A stretch of DNA of 64,000 bases from Isoetes taiwanensis (Eukaryota; Streptophyta; Lycopodiopsida; Isoetales; Isoetaceae), in contig JAJEKV010000085.1 in the NCBI GenBank assembly GCA_021234155.1, positions 1,184,092 to 1,248,091 of the forward strand. Direction: 5' to 3'. Below are positions 46,103 to 56,597 of the stretch, piece by piece (the first letter of the stretch is position 1; each line of letters starts with the position of its first letter). The translations under genes and the position numbers were made by a program. The notes beneath the pieces were generated by a model. It saw only the letters and a program-made list of their open reading frames with translations, had not been told where the DNA came from and made no database searches.

Positions 46103-47055
46103 TACGTAAACAACGGGAGGGGCTTTTTTCCTCCTGGTTTCCTATTTTTGTTTCTTCTATGGAAACTTCTGTTGGTGGCGGAGCTTAAGCGGCGCCACCA
46201 GTATTGTTTTGTACAGAAACAATTTTCATACAGAAACCATAAGCCACCAGTTAAGCGGAGCCAGTATTCGTACAAAACAATTTTCAAAACAATTTTAAGC
46301 GGAGTTACAGAGTCCATAAGCCGCTTAAGCCAGTTACAGAAACCATAAGCCGCTTAAGCCACCAGTATTGTTTTGTACAAAACAATTTCATATAATTTGA
46401 CACAGTTAATACACAAGGCATACTGATCCATCATAACATCCTTTGCAGTCAGAACCGCCATTTTCTTGCATTCGCCGGCAAAGAACCGCCATTTTCTTGC
46501 AATGAACAGTGCAATGGATTTTCTTGCAATGAACAGTGCATTTGCCGGCAAAGAACCGCCATTTTCTTGCAAAGAAACCCTTATTATGTCTTGAAACCAC
46601 TCTTCATTTGTCACACTGTCCTTTGCAACAACAGAATCACAAAGCAAAACCTGCTTTCCTCGCTGGAAATCGCCGAAAACTCCAAACACACCACGCCAGA
46701 CCTCGCCAGAAGTCATCCGAACTGGTCGGAACTCGAAAAACAAGAGAAAGATCAAAGAAACAGCTCCAAATCTGTCAAAGAAACAACGCAATGGCTGCTA
46801 CAGCCGAGGCGCCTCCATAGAAGCAAAATCAGCTGAGACAAGCAGCGCGGCGCTTCAAGAAAATGCCACCGCAGAACTACGCCATAGCCGCACCTGGAAA
46901 AAGCCCCTCCCCGCTTGTCATTTAAGGGAACCGCCACGTATCGGAGTTTCCGTGGCGGAAACTTTCAGGCAGTGCACCACTCGCGGCTCCGCCGCTCGTG
47001 GCGGCGCCGTCTGAAAGTTTCCGCCACGGAAACTCCTCCCCGTGGCGGTTTCCTA
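46103..47055. mobile_element. Terminal-inverted-repeat element plus GC-rich fold-back, unit 2
   Basis: A second copy of the preceding unit, directly in tandem: left end at about 46,103-46,131, right end at about 46,896-46,920. An extra segment of about 76 bp (46,205-46,320, more CAGTATTCGTACAAAACAAT material) lengthens it. The fold-back at 46,929-47,050 has perfect arms of 26 bp (46,943-46,968 and 47,011-47,036) extended by CCGCCACG/CGTGGCGG. A minus-strand frame at 46,354-46,791 repeats that of unit 1 almost exactly, which shows that the units are recent duplicates. Confidence 0.65.
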
Positions 47056-48057
47056 TTACATATTCATTATCTATGATTCGTTTAAAGTTTAAAATTTAAA
47101 ATGCAAGATCTTGAATGATCTTGTCCTAGATTCATTGTCTTTACATTGTTCGTGCAATATTTGAAAGTTAGAAAATAAACGTTTTAGAAAATACCTAGCG
47201 AAGAGCAACTCTACTCAAAATCGTCAAATTGGCTTGCTCGATTTTGCTACCAAAGCATGTGGAGGAAATAAACACATATTTTAAGTAAAGTGTATCTGCC
47301 CATAACCAATTTGTTAAATGTAGCAAATTCATGAGCTTATGGTTGTGTCGGTTCAATTACACCACCTTAGCAAGATGGTGCAAAAACTCGTCAAGCCAAA
47401 CTACTCCAAGTTATTTATCCTAGATGGGCAGAAGCGAGTTGTTACAAGCTAATTAAAAATGTAGGGTGCATAAAAATAACTATGGTGCTAGTGACTACTA
47501 GTTAGAACAATAAAAGTCCTAAATCCTACTTGGCCATGGTGCTAGTGACTACTAGTTAGAACAATAAAAGTCCTAAATCCTACTTGGCCATGCTAGAATC
47601 AATAAAACACGTCTCACCAGTATTGCATGTAAGAGGCAACTGGAGTTCGAGTCAATGTAGGCCTTATGCTATTTAATAATGGTCACGTCAACATTTGAAA
47701 ATTTAGAACCACAACATTTATTAATAGGTTGTTGACGATAAACTAAAACAATGCTAAGTTTGAGTTGGCTCTTCTTGCCCACAGGAATGATAACACCACT
47801 AAATAACGATAATGCATTATCAAAATGTTTTTTCTTTATGTGTCATTTCTGTTGTTGGCTAGATTTTATTTACAATGAGAAAAAATTACAATTGGTATTT
47901 ATGATCTATGTACTTATGCTAACATCATGTGAGGGGAATTGTTTGGTATGTTGCCAATTCAATAGAGTTGAGTTGGCCACATTACCTTTTTTTAATTACT
48001 AATAGGATTGAAGCAATTCAGATCAAAGTGAAGAATTTTGAAGCTATGATCCCTGGG
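47056..48057. other. No gene recognised; contains one perfect tandem duplication
   Basis: AT-rich. The only structure found is the 54-bp duplication at 47,482-47,589, listed separately. Confidence 0.4.
47482..47589. repeat. Perfect 54-bp tandem duplication
   Basis: The two units, 47,482-47,535 and 47,536-47,589, are identical, starting ATGGTGCTAGTGACTACTAG and ending CCTACTTGGCC. Confidence 0.9.
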
Positions 48058-48295
48058 CAGTCTTGGTCTAGCCCTGGGTTTTGAGTGATAACGGGGCTTC
48101 GTCCCCATGTTTTGTTGTAACGGGGCTTCGTCCCCATGTCTTGTTGTAACGGGGCTTCGTCCCCATGTTTTGATTGGTTCTTGCTTGGGCTTCGGCCCAC
48201 GGTTCTGGTGGGGCTTCCGCCCCCTTTGTTTGTTCTGGTCCCATAGCCCGATTGGGCTCCGTGGACATTAAAAGTCTCTTCCTTCCTTCCTTCCT
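48058..48295 (+). mobile_element. Short hairpin-rich element with LINE-B tail
   Basis: Three tandem units of about 28 bp contain AACGGGGCTTCGTCCCCATG, followed by GGGCTTCGGCCC (a C-UUCG-G tetraloop hairpin) and GGGGCTTCCGCCCC. The end is GTCCCATAGCCCGATTGGGC, TCCGTGGACATTAAAAG and (TTCC)n at about 48,278-48,293, matching the LINE-B 3' end. With no coding sequence and a borrowed tail it fits a SINE-like passenger of LINE-B. An extremely 5'-truncated and re-expanded LINE is the alternative. Confidence 0.6.
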
Positions 48296-49410
48296 TTGAA
48301 TTGCTTGGCATTCTTAAATTCAAAGGACTAACTTTTAGGTCACGAATCCGACTCTGATACTCTAACTTAAGATTATGTGAAGGGTACTTCTATATTTGAG
48401 CAGTATCACATTTGCCATTTTAGCTAAAAGTCTAGTTTTCTAAAGGAGCTTTGGAAATTTTAGAAAAAAAAATGCGACACTTCGATAATTTTCTTGTTTG
48501 TATGTATAGGAAGATAGTCGTGTAGAATGTGTTCATTAAAAAGGTTTTCAATATCTTTATTTCATATGAAATGAATTTCATCACATATAATTTTGGGGTA
48601 TGAACATGCCAGATGTTGGTTCAACTGCTCCTTCAGAATAATATCATGTATGGTGGCATGTCACTCGGGACCACATTCCAGTGTGGACCGGTGGGGCCCC
48701 ACGACCGGTGCAGCTAGGAGCATATCAATGGTCTCACCGGAATGTGGGACTAGGTGGCATGCCCCCACAATATGGAAATTGGAAGCATTCAATTTTTTTT
48801 CTTTTCCGGAAGGTCCGGCAATGGGGCTTTGCAGCCATGGAGTCGGCTGCCTCTGGCACTCGGCCATCCCCTGGTGCTGGTCGGCTATGGCTTGGCACCC
48901 CTGGCACAGCGAAGCAAGCAGGTAGCGATGAGCGGCTATGGCTTACAAAATTCGACGACTGGTTGTTTGGCGATGGCAAAACATCTGGTAAGGTTCTATA
49001 GCTTCATCTTTGGCATCGCCGTCTGTCTTGGGAGGCTGCTGAATTGATACAGAGATTGCATCAATCGGTAGGTTTTGGCAAATATGGTAGTGTGTCATTG
49101 TTTGATTTGATATTTATGTTCTTATTCTTTGTTGTGATCCCTTGCGTCTTTATGTTTACAAGTCTTGATCCTTCTAAACAGATTATTTGTCCTAATTACA
49201 AAGAAGGCTCCGCTAGGCTTTGCATTGACAGGATAGGAAGCCAGATTCAAAGAATTTAAAATCAGTTGCATGCATTTAACAAAATAACGCTAGCTCCAAA
49301 TTTGAGTTCAATAGCATTGAAGAAGTTAACAAAAACAATAAGTGGACCTTGACTGCCCAATATTAGGCATTGGTAGAACATGGTTACGACACTAATAAGC
49401 CATCGCAACG
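48296..49410. other. No gene recognised
   Basis: A GC-richer block at about 48,640-48,980 has overlapping short frames on both strands, none with recognisable content. It may be a relic of a GC-rich element. Confidence 0.35.
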
Positions 49411-49924
49411 GTGCAAGTTTGGAATTGGTGCATGGGCAGGGTTTTTTTGTTCTCCTTATTGGAATCTCTCTTCAAACCCTCGAGGGAACTCTACATGCAA
49501 GCTTCCGAACATTTCATATATAGGGAAGGCTGCCCAAACCTAAACCTTACATATTTAGTAGGGTTTAAGTATCGGGGTACGAAAACAACTCCATTTATTA
49601 ATCCCATTGTTGAAATGATAGCTCACGTCCCACGAAAGGCCTCCTAAAATAAAAAATGGACATCCACCGCACGGATGTGCCAACCCCCAAAATTTTCCCT
49701 TTTCGACATAGGGATACGAAGGGAAAATGGCCGGTCGCACGATGTCCAGCTTGTTACGCGCAATCGCAATGAGGCAGAACCAGTGCCTAGGGAGGGTTTT
49801 TTCATTCTCCCTCTTGGGGTCTCTCTTCAGGATGGGGTGCCCAATGCTACAGGAGATATAGGTGTCCAAGGTACTAGCATGTTTTTGGGTGTGTTCACCT
49901 CTATGGTCTACACAACTACCATAT
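49411..49924. other. Unassigned, with an internal diverged duplication
   Basis: GGTTTTTT-TTCTCC-TCTCTCTTCA occurs at about 49,440 and again at about 49,795, each followed by a GCCCAA-containing stretch, which suggests an old duplication. The minus-strand frame at 49,555-49,962 (135 codons) has no known domain. Confidence 0.3.
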
Positions 49925-50745
49925 AAAATCAATATATGCCGACAACTACCATGTAGAAGCATCCGAAATTGTGATATTAAATGTATATAAAAGGATCATT
50001 CAATAAATTAATGATGATTTCCAAAGACAATTATAAAATCTAGAATTCATATAATTAAATATACTACGAAGTAGCAATGGTTTTGCAAATCAATATATGC
50101 ATAAAACACATCTTCTAAACTATTGATCATTTCAAAAAACTACTGTATGATTGTAGAATTCATGTAATTAAATATGATATGAACTAACAATGATTTTGAT
50201 AAATCAATGTAGACTTAAAAACAAGCTTATAAACTAATGATGATTTCTAGAAACTAGTGTGAAATTTCGAATTAGTACAAAAAATTATGATATGAATCAC
50301 TATTAGATTTGCAAAATCTATATATGCATAAAACCCATCTTCTAAACTATTGTACAATTGTAAAATTTATGTAATTAAACATGATATGAACCAGCAATGA
50401 TTTTGCTTATTCAATGTACACTTAAAAATAATCTTACAAACTGATGATGATTTTTATAAACTAGTGTCAAATTTTAAATTAGTACAAAAAAAATAATATG
50501 AACCACCATTGGTTTTGCAAAATCGATATATGCATAAAACACATCTCTTAAACTATTGATGATTTTCAAAAACTATTGTACGACTATAAAATTCATGTAA
50601 TTAAACATGATATGAACTAGCAATAGTTTTGCTTAATCAATGTATACTTAAAAACAATCTTACAAATTAATGATGATTTCTAGAAACTAGTGTGAAATTT
50701 TGAATTAGTACAAAAAATATGATATGAATCAATATTAGTTTTGGA
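49925..50745. repeat. Satellite, about 3.5 diverged units of 200-230 bp
   Basis: Unit landmarks recur: ATATGCATAAAACACATCTT (about 50,095, 50,324, 50,529), TGTAATTAAACATGATATGA, AATGATGATTTCTAGAAACT and GAATTAGTACAAAAA. A partial, more diverged unit starts at about 49,928. AT-rich tandem satellite, no coding sequence. Confidence 0.75.
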
Positions 50746-50903
50746 TAACCACGAAGGACACATGGTTTTTTTTTACATTATAAATTGTTGTATAAAAAAA
50801 TCACATACATACTGATTTTCATGCTAACTTTTTATACAAATTCATTTTTGGGGGCCTTGTGTGTAATGAGTGCAATAATTATCTAAGTCATTATTATTGC
50901 ATA

Positions 50904-52045
50904 GCTTAATGAAATAAAAAAATAATGTCGTTGGCGCTCAGAGCGCGGTTCTTGGCCGGCTAGAGGGCAGCGGCCGCCCTCCCTTCTACAGGCCATCCCA
51001 GTGGAGATCGTGAAGGCCAATTCAGAGGGTTTGATGCTAGCAAGGCAGATTGACAGGTTATTCCAGGGGCAGATGATCAGATGCATATATCTCTTTTTTT
51101 TTCCGGCAGCGAATCTTTGTGCAGCAGGTATCACTAACGTGATTTCTTTCTTTGATGCTTCTGCATTATGTCTACTGCCAGTTTAGACACGCTGAAAGGG
51201 TAGATCCAGCATTTTAGTTGGAGTCCGGCCTCTAAGGCGAAGAAGGAAAGAAGCTGCAAGATTCAGGAAAAAGATCTGATTTATGTTTACAGGAAGCCAC
51301 AATCTGATTCTTGGTGTAAAATGTATTCATGGCCTATTTCTTACCACTCATTCTTTCTAGCAGAATGATCCAGCTTTTGCAAGTGATGATCAGAAAGTTT
51401 CTTATCAGGGGAATTGTACAAGTAAGTCTTGAATTATTATTCTTATACTGGAGCAGTAGTGGCAACATGTTGTATGGCAATATTTAATATAGTATAGAAT
51501 AGATGCTCTAGCACTGAAGCTTGAGCACTATTTTGAAGCATCTGGTTGCATTCTTTAGTACTATTATGCTTGAGAATGCCACTCAATTACTGAAGATTGA
51601 GTGATATTTTGGTACTGATGCCAAAATGATACCATTCGTAGTTGGATTTCTTTGCTCAAATACTATCACGTTTGAGCGTGTGCTTCATCGGGTACTGATA
51701 TGCCTGATTTATGTTCTATTTGGATGTTGTCATACAGATCATGAGTCATGCAACTTCTGTATAATTTCAGTCATTCAGGTTATTGTGTGCTCTCCGAAAT
51801 AAGATTCATTTTGGAAGACATCTGCTCTTTAGATCATCTTGTAAACTTTGGTTTCGATGTGGAGAGGTTTTTTGTGTGTAATGTTTATTATCAGCTATCA
51901 GAGCAAAGCAGTAAATAAGTTTCCACACTTAAGAGGATGAAGAAGTCGAGTATGCTCCTGTAGTAATTCTCTTAATGTGCCGAAGCATTGTACTTTTCTT
52001 CCTATATATAAATACAAAAAATTTCGTTCTCTCAAAAAAAAAAAA
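50904..52045 (+). mobile_element. Non-coding poly(A) retroposon, copy 1
   Basis: About 1.14 kb, bounded by a 12-bp target duplication TATTATTGCATA (50,892-50,903 and 52,046-52,057) and ending in a 12-base A run (52,034-52,045). Near the start is TAATGTCGTTGGCGCTCAG followed by a GC-rich stretch. The 3' end has TATAAATACAAAAAATTTCG before the A run, as in plant L1-type tails. It shares its 5' motif, internal blocks (for example TTGAGTG-TATTTTGGTACTGAT) and 3' end with copy 2 at 56.57-57.89 kb. No significant frame, so it was probably moved by an L1-type enzyme in trans. Confidence 0.8.
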
Positions 52046-52149
52046 TATTATTGCATATCCTTGCATCTAATTTCATATTTAAGCAAGATTTGACATGCCT
52101 GTGATAAATTAAACATAAAAATGTGGTATTGGTGATCCGAAATGTGACT

Positions 52150-52335
52150 CCTTATTTGTATTCTGGAATAGATAAGAGTGCACATTTATATTTCGAAATA
52201 CAGTATGAGTGCACGTTTGTATTCCAGAATACAATGCATGTTTGTATTCCGAAATACAATAAGAATGCAAGGTTCTATTCCGGAATAGTATGGAGTGTGC
52301 AAAGTTCTATTCTGGAATAACATAAGAGTGCACGG
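52150..52335. repeat. Minisatellite, six units of about 31 bp with a palindromic core
   Basis: Each unit holds TATTC(C/T)GGAATA or a close variant (itself palindromic) followed by about 17 bp such as AGATAAGAGTGCACA. Units differ by a few bases each. Confidence 0.75.
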
Positions 52336-52926
52336 GCAAACCTCTCTAGACAGATTTGGCATGTTTTGGTAATTTACTTCTTCATCACACCACACACTTT
52401 AGCTTTACTTTTTTTGTTACACGTTGCACTTTCTGTTTAAGGTTTGTAATTTAACCTGCAATCACATCTTGCACTTTCTGTTTAATATTCATAATTTAAC
52501 CTATGCTTTATTACAAATTAGACTCTTTTTGTCGTGAATTCGCAGTAACCCAGTGAAAAATATAAAAAGTAGTTGAAATATCATATACTAAATCATATTC
52601 ACCTTAATATTTTGAACTTAACCCCTAAAATTGCCATTTCAGGTGTTTGATATGTTGACGCAGTGATTAAAAAAAAAATTCAGACTAAAATAGCACATAT
52701 TGAATTTGTGGATTGAACCCATAAAACGGCCATTTCAAATAATTAATATGTTTTTAGAAGAGAATCTTCAAACGGAAGTGCTGCAACACTTCCATTTAAT
52801 ATGCAACCTTGTTCATACCTTTGGCAATTTCTGTGATATTACCTGGAGGCTCATTCTTGCGTCTTGGTCCGAGGTACATGATCCGGTCCTCATCTTCCTC
52901 TACTGTAGGTGCTATTGTAGCATTGC
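52336..52926. other. No gene recognised
   Basis: AT-rich, with a duplicated TTGCACTTTCTGTTTAA segment at about 52,426 and 52,471. No coding sequence was supported. Confidence 0.35.
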
Positions 52927-54501
52927 TTAGACCTGCCTGGTTCTGGGGTAGATGGAATCAAGATGTTCCTGCAACAGAGCTAAGTTTTGAATCACAATCT
53001 GTTGTTTAAGAAAGAAACTTCTCCACCATATTTGATCTTCTTTTACGAAGTAGTTGAAGCCCAAGAAAATTGTACTTTCAATGGCTTTTAAGGATTTCAC
53101 TGCGGTACTTTTCTTCTGCTTTGACTCTTTTGAATTTTTTAGAGGAAGTTGCTCAGTATATTCTATCAAGCAAGTGTCTGGAACAGATTTGAGGGAGTGC
53201 AACCCCCTCTGGTGGACTCTAGTCTTTAGTTGTGGTGTATTTCTTCCTTTGTAAAAAGCTTTCTCTATTCTTCAAGTAAAACTTGATGTGGTGTTGAAAC
53301 CTAAGATCATTCGACTTGTTCACAGCTTGTTCTCTATTGGCACGTCGAGAGAAAACAAATTCTTTAAAGTCACCAGTCTTCCTTAGAAGCTCAACCATTG
53401 GTACGGGAGTGTGAGAGTCTTCAATGATTCAAACTAAAGTAGGAAGACAAAAAACCTTCTTCCTTCTGAGACACGCGGAAAATCTGCTGAACATCTGGTC
53501 GATTTGATCATGAGTGTGCCCTATAAGTAAAAATCCAAGCTTTACTTTTCTGAAGATCTCTAGCTCCACTAACATGGCACAATAAGCAAAGAGTTTGATT
53601 TTTGTTCTCCCTGGTAGTATTGTCAAGTTGCAGGTAGAGCACTGGTGGTAATTGCTCTCACTCACACAATACCTTGTAAAGAATTGTAATTGTGAGGTTC
53701 AAGTCACCATGCAAGTTAGAACACGTTAAAATGACTGCACTTTAGACTTCCTTTGAAGACTATAGCTCTTACAAGCTGGATCTTAATAAAGCATTCCTCT
53801 GGCATATCTTTAGAAATTTTCAAGAAATAAAGCATTCGTCTAGCATATCTTTAGGAACATTCAAGAAATGAGGTAGAGTTGTCCTTTTTTATCTATTCCA
53901 TCAATTACAATAGACATATACTGCAGTGGACATTCAAAAACTTTTTTCCGGTGCTTAGTAACCTTCCTTCTCTCAGCTGCTTGCTGTTCACGGTGTCTAG
54001 CAAGGTTCTGTTGCACAATATTTGTTGAAGAAATCAGGTCAAAACAATTCTGTGAAGCAAGTGTAAGATTGAAGAACTCTTACTTCTTTTGACCTCTGTC
54101 TTTACAGTTTCTCTTTGACTCTTCAATTCTGCACACCTTGAGTATACATACATTCTATGTCTCGAGGGAATCTTTAAAACACTGAATTCACGTTTCTACA
54201 GTCTAGTGAAGTGTGAATAAGAGATGTGATGAGACTGAATGCATGTCTCTTTATATTCTTGGATGACATCTTTTTTTGTGATGTTGTCTGTCTTTTGATA
54301 CATGTTGCAGTTAAGAAAAGTTTCACATGTCTCTTTAAAGTATTTCTCCATCCAAGAAACTATAGCTAGGGCATGGATTATTACAACTCTTCTTGGCCCA
54401 CAGTTATCACCAATTGCAGAGTTTTTATCCAATCTTTTATGTATTCGAGACATGCTAGTGGACCCTAGACAGTGGACAACCATAAAATATTTCTGGCACA
54501 C
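52927..54501 (-). pseudogene. DUF7869-type protein remnant
   Basis: Read right to left: ITKKDVIQEYKE and HHISYSHFTRL (54,196-54,280), QQAAERRKVTKHRKK then LQYMSIVIDGIDKKGQL (about 54,005-53,890), SNSLL/ELEIFRKVKLGFLL then GHTHDQIDQMFSRF (53,429-53,600), and finally RGLHSLKSVPDTC to WWRSFF (53,230-52,990). The order and the His-Thr-His-x2-Ile-Asp-x-Met-Phe block are those of DUF7869 proteins, a large family of unknown role spread in transposon-like fashion. Several frameshifts and stops break it. Family membership is from memory of motifs; the function is unknown. Confidence 0.6.
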
Positions 54502-54818
54502 TTGTCTCAGTTAATGTAATGCAAAAAGGTGTTGCGATTTGGTATTGCATGATAAGCCAAGTAGGCATTCTGGTCTGTTGCACTGGAGAGTGGAACTCTG
54601 GTGTTGTGGATCACTTGTATTCGGTTGGCGGACGAGGTCGTATGATGAGCCCATCTTTAAAGCTGTCGTGCCACAAACCAAAGAGTCCTATTATTGCTTT
54701 ATGGTTCGTCAATACTAACTAGATGAATTTCTTCTTTCATGCAGAGGTTTTCTGTTCGGAGTTTTGGAACGTTTTGGATGGTGATGTTGAGGTACTTGAG
54801 TTGACGGATTCTTTCTAG
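54502..54818. other. Intergenic sequence between the two divergent remnants
   Basis: About 300 bp separate the 5' side of the DUF7869 remnant from the recombinase remnant. A 67-codon frame at 54,519-54,722 has no recognisable content. If the two are one element, this would be the shared promoter region. Confidence 0.3.
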
Positions 54819-55600
54819 AAGTTCTTGATGTGTTCTACGTCTAACAACACTTTGAGAGCTTATCAGTGTGCTTGGTCACATTTCAGGTTTTGGTGCAGAG
54901 CTAAGGGCTGTGATTTTCTCCCTGCGAGTCCTCCTACAATTTGCCTTTTCTTAACCATGCTTTTGACATCCTTTCTGAATCCATCGACCCGTGTCTGTAC
55001 CACCATCGCTCCTATTGCTTTCCATCATCTTCTTTGCAGGGTATTCAAAGCCTACTGACCACCCTCTAGTGACATTGCGAGAAGGTTGTCCACCCCGTTG
55101 ATCCAGAAGAAACAACCTATCCTGCCGCCATATATAGTTCGTAAATTCTTTGACAAATTTGCATATCCCTCAGCTTCTCTTCTAGACATTATGAAATGCA
55201 CATCCATTGTCCTCGCCTTTGTGGCCTTCTTGCGCAGCAAAGAACTTCTAACCTTGTTTTGGAATGAGATTTTGATCTGGGATATCCATGCGAGCCTCTT
55301 TATCCATTCCTCTAAGAATGACCAAACGGGTGTGGGTGCTTGGGTCACTATTGCCCGTCTTTCTGGTCCTTATTGCCCTGTGGCTCTACTAGAGAGATTG
55401 TTACATTTGGGTGATTTTGCTCATGTGGATGGCCCTGCAGGTGGCCACTTGATTAGAAGCATTCTACATGTCGAGGGTGTTTTTTGAGGAGAAAGCATGT
55501 GTTTTGAGATCCTAGTTTAAGCTTTGCCTTTCTGCCATCGTACATAATGCGAAGGCCTTTGGCACCCACTCAGGTAGAAGAGGGGATGAGAAGGGCCATC
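54819..55600 (+). pseudogene. Tyrosine recombinase (phage-integrase-type) remnant
   Basis: One frame from about 54,819 to 55,487 is broken only by a stop at about 55,056. The N-terminal SAM-like part is NNTLRAYQCAWSHFRFWCRA. The catalytic part has FVAFLRSKELLTLFWNEI (Arg of box I), a basic segment HSSKNDQTG with the usual Lys, and, after a frameshift, KAFGTHSGRRGD at about 55,551-55,590, which fits the His-x-x-Arg of box II. The final Tyr box was not found. Such enzymes in eukaryotes come from DIRS-like or Crypton-like elements. This copy is inactive as read. Confidence 0.6.
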
Positions 55601-56259
55601 TTTAGATATAGTTGTCGAGATTTCTGTGTAACGGCCCCTTCTGCCACATTTTCTTCTACATCTATTTTCTGATCCGGTGCCTCAAAGGCCAACAAATCAT
55701 TGTTGCCTCCTGTGCCAGGGCAAGTTGGATGTGGCATTTTATGACCTATGGATGCCCAAAGTTCTACCAAGTTTTACGACCTATGATGTGCTTTTAACTG
55801 CTTCTATATTGACTATAACATAGCCATGGCAAAGATTGTCTACCAAAGGTTATGCAATTTTGGTTTTGTACCTACTATAGGTTTGCATCAGGAAATAGAA
55901 AAATGCTTATATGAATATGATGATCAACTTCTTAAGGAGATGCAGTGGTGTTTCAACAATGAGCATCCTGAACCTCCACCAATATTTGACTACGCTAACA
56001 GGGATGCATTTGATAATTTCAAGCAGAATTGGGGCTCTCTAATGAAGTGGCCCACAAATCTGTCATATATTATGGTAATGTTCTTGACCCGTTTGACATG
56101 TCTTTGTTAGAGTGCTATTAATGGGGTCTTGATATAGAAGAGGCTATTGCTGCTTGGATTGGCATAAGCTATCCCAAATGTTAGGCCACATAAAGCATGT
56201 ATATGGGGGATAATTCAAATAATTTACGATGAATATTAAAGTGCATGAGTAGTTAAAGT
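55601..56259 (+). other. Downstream of the recombinase, one unrecognised frame
   Basis: The frame at 55,826-56,110 (94 codons) contains GLHQEIEKCLYEYDDQLLKE and PPPIFDYANRDAF and ends without a recognised domain. It could be the 3' part of the recombinase element or an unrelated exon. Confidence 0.3.
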
Positions 56260-56558
56260 GCATATGATATGAGCCAGAGTTGGACAGAGTCAGTGGGGGC
56301 ATCAGATATTATATAGAGTCAAATTAATGAAACTGTGTTGTATAGCATCCATAGCGTAAATAGCATGAGTTAGCTCACATATTAGCATGAGTAGTAGAGT
56401 TCATACTATTGCATATGAGTCAATGTTAGCGTCAGACGTAGGGTTAGACGTAGAATCACTAGTAGCATCAAACATAGAGTCAGTATTAGAGTTAGAATTA
56501 GAACCAGAGATAGCGTCAGACATAGAGTCACTATAGAGTCAGAATTAGAGTTAACATA
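56260..56558. repeat. Degenerate minisatellite, left part
   Basis: Runs of GAGTCAGA, CATAGAGTCA and TTAGAGTTAGAATTAGA at a spacing of roughly 12 bp. The same sequence type resumes at 57,890, so a retroposon split one array. Confidence 0.65.
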
Positions 56559-56562
56559 AAAG

Positions 56563-56568
<6 letters not shown>

Positions 56569-56597
<29 letters not shown>

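Noticed and set aside
45404-46791. Two nearly identical minus-strand frames, suggestive of a duplicated gene
   Set aside because: They are made of the internal short repeats (CGCCATTTTCTTGCAA) of a tandem inverted-repeat element. The similarity comes from DNA duplication and there is no protein domain.
49555-49962. Minus-strand frame of 135 codons
   Set aside because: No domain, no splice or start context, and it overlaps a diverged duplication and the satellite edge. Kept as unassigned.
52123-52395. Frames of 65-69 codons on both strands at the 52.2 kb repeat
   Set aside because: They simply follow the palindromic minisatellite in two directions.
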